DNA of 64,000 nucleotides from Ferrimonas gelatinilytica. GTDB lineage: Bacteria > Pseudomonadota > Gammaproteobacteria > Enterobacterales > Shewanellaceae. The notes beneath the pieces are model-generated. The model was given only the letters and a program-made list of their open reading frames with translations, did not search any database and was not told the DNA's origin. Positions 60,506 through 64,000 of the stretch are shown piece by piece; positions within the stretch are counted from its first letter, which is position 1; every line of letters begins with the position of its first letter. Location: positions 496,001 to 560,000 of the forward strand of contig NZ_BAABLF010000005.1 of NCBI RefSeq assembly GCF_039544205.1, written 5' to 3'. The position numbers and the translations under genes are program-made.

Positions 60506-61957
60506 TTAAAACCCGCGCATCTGGATGCGTCTCAGGAACTCGGTCATGATGCGGTCGTAGAGGAGATCCCCGAGTACAGCGTCTTCAACGTGGTGGTCGA
60601 TGCTGGGGTTATCGTTGACCTCGATCACGTAAACCTGGTCGCCGATCGCCTTGAGATCGACACCATAGAGTCCGCTTCCTATCAGGTTCGCGGCTTTGAG
60701 CGCCGTATCCAGCACGTTCTTGGGAACCTGCTTGAGATCCAGGGTTTCAAAGCCCCCGGAGGAGACCCGACCGCTGCTGAAATGCTGGTAGATCTGCCAG
60801 TGGCCGCGGCTCATCATGTATTTGCAGGCGAAGATCGGCTGACGGTTCATGATGCCGATCCGCCAGTCAAACTCCGTCGGCATGAAGGCCTGCGCCAGGA
60901 TCAGGACGCTTTTCTCAAACAGCAGCTGCGCCTCTCTCTCCAGTTCGGCTTCACTCCCCACCTTGACCACGCCCCGGGAGAACGCCCCATCGGGGATCTT
61001 CAGCACCAGGGGAAACGCCATCTCCGCCATCAGCTCCCGTTTCCAGTCCGGATTGAAGCTCTGGATAATGATGCTTTTGGGCGTTTGTACCTTGTTGCGC
61101 TGCAAAAGCTCGGTCAGGAACACCTTGTTGGTGCATTTCATGATGGACTCGGGGTCATCCATCACCACCAGCCCCAGCTTCTCGGCGCTCTTTGCGAACC
61201 GATAGGTGAAGTCACTGATGTTGGTGGTCGCACGAATAAAAAGCCCATCGAACTCACCCAGTCTGGACTGATCATCGGGGCCGATGGTTTCCAGACTCAT
61301 CCCCAGGCGACTGGCGGCGCGGGTAAAGCGGCGCAATGCCGCCGCGTCCGAGGGGGGCATCTTCTCGTTTTCATCCACCAGCATGGCCAGATCGTAACGG
61401 GACTTTTTCGATTGCCGGGGCGTGCGCCAGATCTTGTTGGAGAACTGCGCCAGGGATTCGATAAAAAAGTCCTGCTCGGAGTCTTCCAGGTCCTGGAATG
61501 GGAAGGGAGCGATACCCTGGATCTGCCACTGTCCATTGTGGCGAATCAGTTCCAGCTCGATCACCGGCACCATGAACAGCTCAAACAGGTGACGGGCCAG
61601 TTTTTCCAGCGACTTTTGCGGCGTCCTGCCAAAGTAGATCTTGCACCTTAAGGGGCTGTCGAACGCCTCCAACCGGGCCAGTTTCATCAGGGATGAGGAG
61701 ACCAAAAAAGGTTGGCTGATATCGTTGATCGCCATCACCCTGGGGATCACCCGATGGCCCCGGGCCTCGGCCATCAATGAACAGTAATACCCCGAACTCA
61801 TGTAATCGTAGTTTCGGCACAGGTTCACAACCTGCACATTACGCAGCTTCTGCGGCCAGGAGTTTTTCAGGTACTGGTCAACACTAACGACCTGTTCGGA
61901 GGGAAAATATTGGTGCCAATCACTGGGCTGATCGGTCACGATTACCAAGTTTGCCAT
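60506..61957 (-). CDS. RLAN-domain ATP-grasp ligase (RimK family)
   Basis: 483 residues. The N-terminal part (about 20-170) is the RimK-like ATP-grasp N-terminal (RLAN) domain (RNVQVVNLCRNYDYMSSGYY and HRVIPRVMAINDISQPFL). An ATP-grasp domain follows (about 265-480): PLVLKIPDGAFSRGVVKVGS, ILAQAFMPTEFDWRIGIMNR, GLYGVDLKAIGDQVYVIEVNDNPSIDHHVED (Mg2+/ATP site). ATP-grasp ligases join a carboxylate to an amine. In this subfamily the natural substrate is unknown. Divergent from the GNAT-C39 fusion 70 bases away, a recurrent pairing. The short shared promoter gap implies co-regulation. Confidence 0.88.
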   Translation of the reverse strand: MANLVIVTDQPSDWHQYFPSEQVVSVDQYLKNSWPQKLRNVQVVNLCRNYDYMSSGYYCSLMAEARGHRVIPRVMAINDISQPFLVSSSLMKLARLEAFDSPLRCKIYFGRTPQKSLEKLARHLFELFMVPVIELELIRHNGQWQIQGIAPFPFQDLEDSEQDFFIESLAQFSNKIWRTPRQSKKSRYDLAMLVDENEKMPPSDAAALRRFTRAASRLGMSLETIGPDDQSRLGEFDGLFIRATTNISDFTYRFAKSAEKLGLVVMDDPESIMKCTNKVFLTELLQRNKVQTPKSIIIQSFNPDWKRELMAEMAFPLVLKIPDGAFSRGVVKVGSEAELEREAQLLFEKSVLILAQAFMPTEFDWRIGIMNRQPIFACKYMMSRGHWQIYQHFSSGRVSSGGFETLDLKQVPKNVLDTALKAANLIGSGLYGVDLKAIGDQVYVIEVNDNPSIDHHVEDAVLGDLLYDRIMTEFLRRIQMRGF

Positions 61958-62027
61958 AACGCTTTATCTTTCCGTTCATCTAGCATTACGATGGATGCGC
62001 AATCGTGCCACCCGTGAAGGTAATCGT

Positions 62028-63128
62028 ATGAACTTCCGTCATGCGACACTCGCTGATCTCAGTGCTCTTAATGCGTTAGAACAGCAGCTTTTCGACGGCG
62101 ACCGGATCTCCCCGCGCCAGATGAAGCGTTTTTTGCAATCGCCGCAAGCCCAAATTTTCCTCGCCCACAGCGGGACAGAACTGGCCGGATATGCACTGCT
62201 CTTATTCCATCAAGGAACACAGCTATCACGGCTGTATTCAATTGCAGTTAAACCCGATTTCAGAGGTCGGAGGATTGCCCAGACACTGGTCGAGCAATGC
62301 GAGCGTACGGCTCTTGATCAAGGTTTCAACACATTACGTTTGGAGGTGCGGGAAGACAATATTGCGGCGATAAAATTGTACGAAAAGATGGGTTACCGGG
62401 TGCTGCGCCTGCTTATCCACTATTACGACGATCTCTGCGACGGGGTAAGGATGCAGAAGCGATTGACCCCGCTGGAGCAGCGAGTCTCACTGTCGATACC
62501 GCTCTATGTGCAGACCACCCCCTTCACCTGCGGCGCCGCCTGCCTGCTGATGGCCTTTTCCAGCCTGTCCGGTGAGGCGATGAACCGAACCCTGGAGCTG
62601 CAGCTCTGGCGGGAGTCCACCACCATCTTCATGGCCGGTGGCCACGGCGGCTGCAGCGGTCAGGGGCTGGCCCTGGCGGCGGCAAGACGGGGCTACGGCG
62701 TCGAGCTTTGGACCCAGTCCCAATCAACCCCCTTCATCGACAGCGTCCGGGATCCGGACAAAAAAACGGTGATTGAACTGGTCCATCAGGACTTCTGCGC
62801 ACAATTGGCGACGCGCCGGGTTCACGTCATCGACGCCCCACCGGGACAGGCACAGCTGGAGCAGTGGATTAATGAGGGACGCTGCGTACTGCTGCTGATC
62901 AGCACCTACCGGTTTAACGGCTGCAAGGAACCGCACTGGATCCTGCTCAGCGGCATGAGTGACCAGTTCTTTTTTATCCATGATCCCCACTCCGAGAGCC
63001 TGAACGACGTCTCGGCATCGGCGTATATCCCGGTCAGCAAGCGGGCCCTGTCGCAGATCCTAAGCTTCGGGAAACAGAAGCAGACCGCCTGTGTGGTGAT
63101 CTCGGCAGCCACATCCCAAGTGGCGTAA
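62028..63128 (+). CDS. GNAT acetyltransferase fused to a C39-like cysteine peptidase
   Basis: 366 residues from the ATG at 62028. The GNAT domain (about 1-145) has IAVKPDFRGRRIAQTLVE as acetyl-CoA motif A and NIAAIKLYEKMGYRV. The second half (about 160-360) is papain/C39-like: catalytic Cys in QTTPFTCGAACLLMAF, His in EPHWILLSGM and Asp in IHDPHSESLN. The fusion fits a protein-modification or peptide-tailoring role with the divergent RLAN/ATP-grasp ligase: ligate, acetylate, and trim. Known for such pairs only from comparative genomics; no substrate is established. Confidence 0.88.
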   Translation: MNFRHATLADLSALNALEQQLFDGDRISPRQMKRFLQSPQAQIFLAHSGTELAGYALLLFHQGTQLSRLYSIAVKPDFRGRRIAQTLVEQCERTALDQGFNTLRLEVREDNIAAIKLYEKMGYRVLRLLIHYYDDLCDGVRMQKRLTPLEQRVSLSIPLYVQTTPFTCGAACLLMAFSSLSGEAMNRTLELQLWRESTTIFMAGGHGGCSGQGLALAAARRGYGVELWTQSQSTPFIDSVRDPDKKTVIELVHQDFCAQLATRRVHVIDAPPGQAQLEQWINEGRCVLLLISTYRFNGCKEPHWILLSGMSDQFFFIHDPHSESLNDVSASAYIPVSKRALSQILSFGKQKQTACVVISAATSQVA

Positions 63129-63196
63129 CCACTTGATGGCGTTGTACTGTTAAAACACGGCCACCGCGCCGCGCCGAATCTCAGCCAGGAGGTATC

Positions 63197-63955
63197 ATGA
63201 CGCCCCGGTTACGCTTCGCCCTGCTCGCCCTCCTGGCGCCCCTGGCGCCCCTGGCGCTGGCCGCACCGGATCCCACCGAGATTGTCCGACAGTCCGATCA
63301 GCAGATGCGCGGCGACGCCAGCTACAGTGAACTCACCATGAACATCATCCGGCCCGAATGGACCCGCTCCATGAGCATGAAAAGCTGGACCAAGGGGCAG
63401 GACCTCTCCCTGGTGCTGGTCACCGCGCCGGCTCGTGACCGGGGCAGCGCGTCGCTTCGGCGGGACCGGGAGATGTGGAACTGGCTGCCCGACATTGAGC
63501 GGGTGATCAAGATCGCCCCCTCCATGCTGGGTCAATCCTGGATGGGGTCCGATTTCACCAACGACGACCTGATCAACCAGTCCTCCATCGTGGTGGACTA
63601 CACCCACCACCTGGTGGCGCAGGAGCCCTACGACGGGGAGATGAGCTACGTCATCGATGCGGTGGCCAAGCCCGAGGCCCCGGTGGTTTGGAGCAAGGTC
63701 CGGCTCTGGATCTCCCAGCAAACGCACCTGCAGCGCAAGATCGAGTTCTATGATGAGTTCGATGAGCTGGTCAATACCCTCAACACCTTCGACGTGCAGA
63801 CGATGGGGGACCGTGCGCTGGCCACCCGGATGGAGATGGTCCCCGCGGACAAGCCGGGCCAAAAAACCGAGATCCTGACCCACGCGGCGCAGTTCAACTT
63901 TGCCATCAGCGAGGCGTTTTTCTCCCTGGACCAGATGAAACGCCTGAGGGACTAG
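63197..63955 (+). CDS. LolA-like outer-membrane lipoprotein-sorting family protein
   Basis: 252 residues with a signal peptide (to about residue 22, ALAAP). The segments RSMSMKSWTKGQDLSLVLVT, REMWNWLPDIERVIKIAPSML and WMGSDFTNDDLINQSSIVVDY match the LolA-like, often RND/MMPL-partnered, branch of the family rather than LolA itself. It probably binds hydrophobic molecules in the periplasm. GGAGG precedes the ATG. The cargo is unknown, and a downstream partner may lie beyond the window. Confidence 0.85.
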   Translation: MTPRLRFALLALLAPLAPLALAAPDPTEIVRQSDQQMRGDASYSELTMNIIRPEWTRSMSMKSWTKGQDLSLVLVTAPARDRGSASLRRDREMWNWLPDIERVIKIAPSMLGQSWMGSDFTNDDLINQSSIVVDYTHHLVAQEPYDGEMSYVIDAVAKPEAPVVWSKVRLWISQQTHLQRKIEFYDEFDELVNTLNTFDVQTMGDRALATRMEMVPADKPGQKTEILTHAAQFNFAISEAFFSLDQMKRLRD

Positions 63956-64000
63956 CGCCACGATAAATCCCTGGGGGGGCGTCAGGGCTAGGAACTGGGA

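Overview
The window is a compact, GC-rich stretch (roughly 60% by eye) of a gammaproteobacterial chromosome. A marine Alteromonadales/Aeromonadales-type organism, for example Ferrimonas-like, fits best. The reasons are a degenerate GGDEF/EAL regulator of CsrD type, a complete rnfABCDGE-nth operon, pheST followed by ihfA, EfpL (YeiP), RlmJ, KefF/KefC, YbiT, DUF2750 and DUF3081 proteins, and the DUF4212/sodium-symporter pair. The genus is an inference from gene content; no rRNA gene is present to confirm it.

Layout: 1-1144 is the 5' part of a MATE efflux gene running off the left edge. A 0.67-kb AT-richer gap with three DnaA-box-like sites separates it from csrD. rnfABCDGE and nth (3.8-10.5 kb) form one co-directional operon for ion-coupled electron transfer, followed by tRNA-Cys and a secreted protein of unknown role. 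ihfA, pheT and pheS (11.7-15.4 kb) lie on the minus strand. From 15.7 to 30.7 kb are mainly housekeeping and envelope genes: an EamA exporter, an S9 peptidase, an acyltransferase, an MscS channel, a MerC-like protein, kefF-kefC, an FKBP, pdxY, a nuclease-like unknown, topB and rlmJ. The 30.9-32.4 kb section holds efpL followed by non-coding and small-ORF territory, including a convincing small-RNA candidate in front of a GlpD-like dehydrogenase. The 34-39.6 kb section carries a gamma-glutamylcyclotransferase-like protein, small unknown proteins, an alpha/beta hydrolase, MgtE, a GST and a SPOUT methyltransferase.

The most unusual section is 39.9-47.8 kb. A six-gene minus-strand cluster encodes a family III CoA-transferase, two paralogous MaoC hydratases, a CaiC-like acyl-CoA ligase, an exported serine hydrolase and a crotonase. 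It diverges from an outer-membrane beta-barrel of the phenol-degradation MetA type. I read it as an uncharacterised catabolic module for an esterified or amidated carboxylic acid: an outer-membrane channel, a periplasmic hydrolase, cytoplasmic CoA activation, then hydration or dehydration. The substrate is unknown.

After ybiT (48-49.6 kb) come a P460-type cytochrome with DUF3081, a DnaQ-like exonuclease overlapping a cNMP/CBS/nucleotidyltransferase protein, and an ActP-like symporter with its DUF4212 subunit. These are followed by a double-cupin protein, an M28 lipoprotein peptidase and asnB. Last comes a divergent pair of an RLAN/RimK-type ATP-grasp ligase and a GNAT-C39 peptidase fusion, which looks like a poorly described peptide-ligation or protein-modification system, and then a LolA-like protein. 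No CRISPR array, prophage, complete insertion sequence or rRNA operon was seen.
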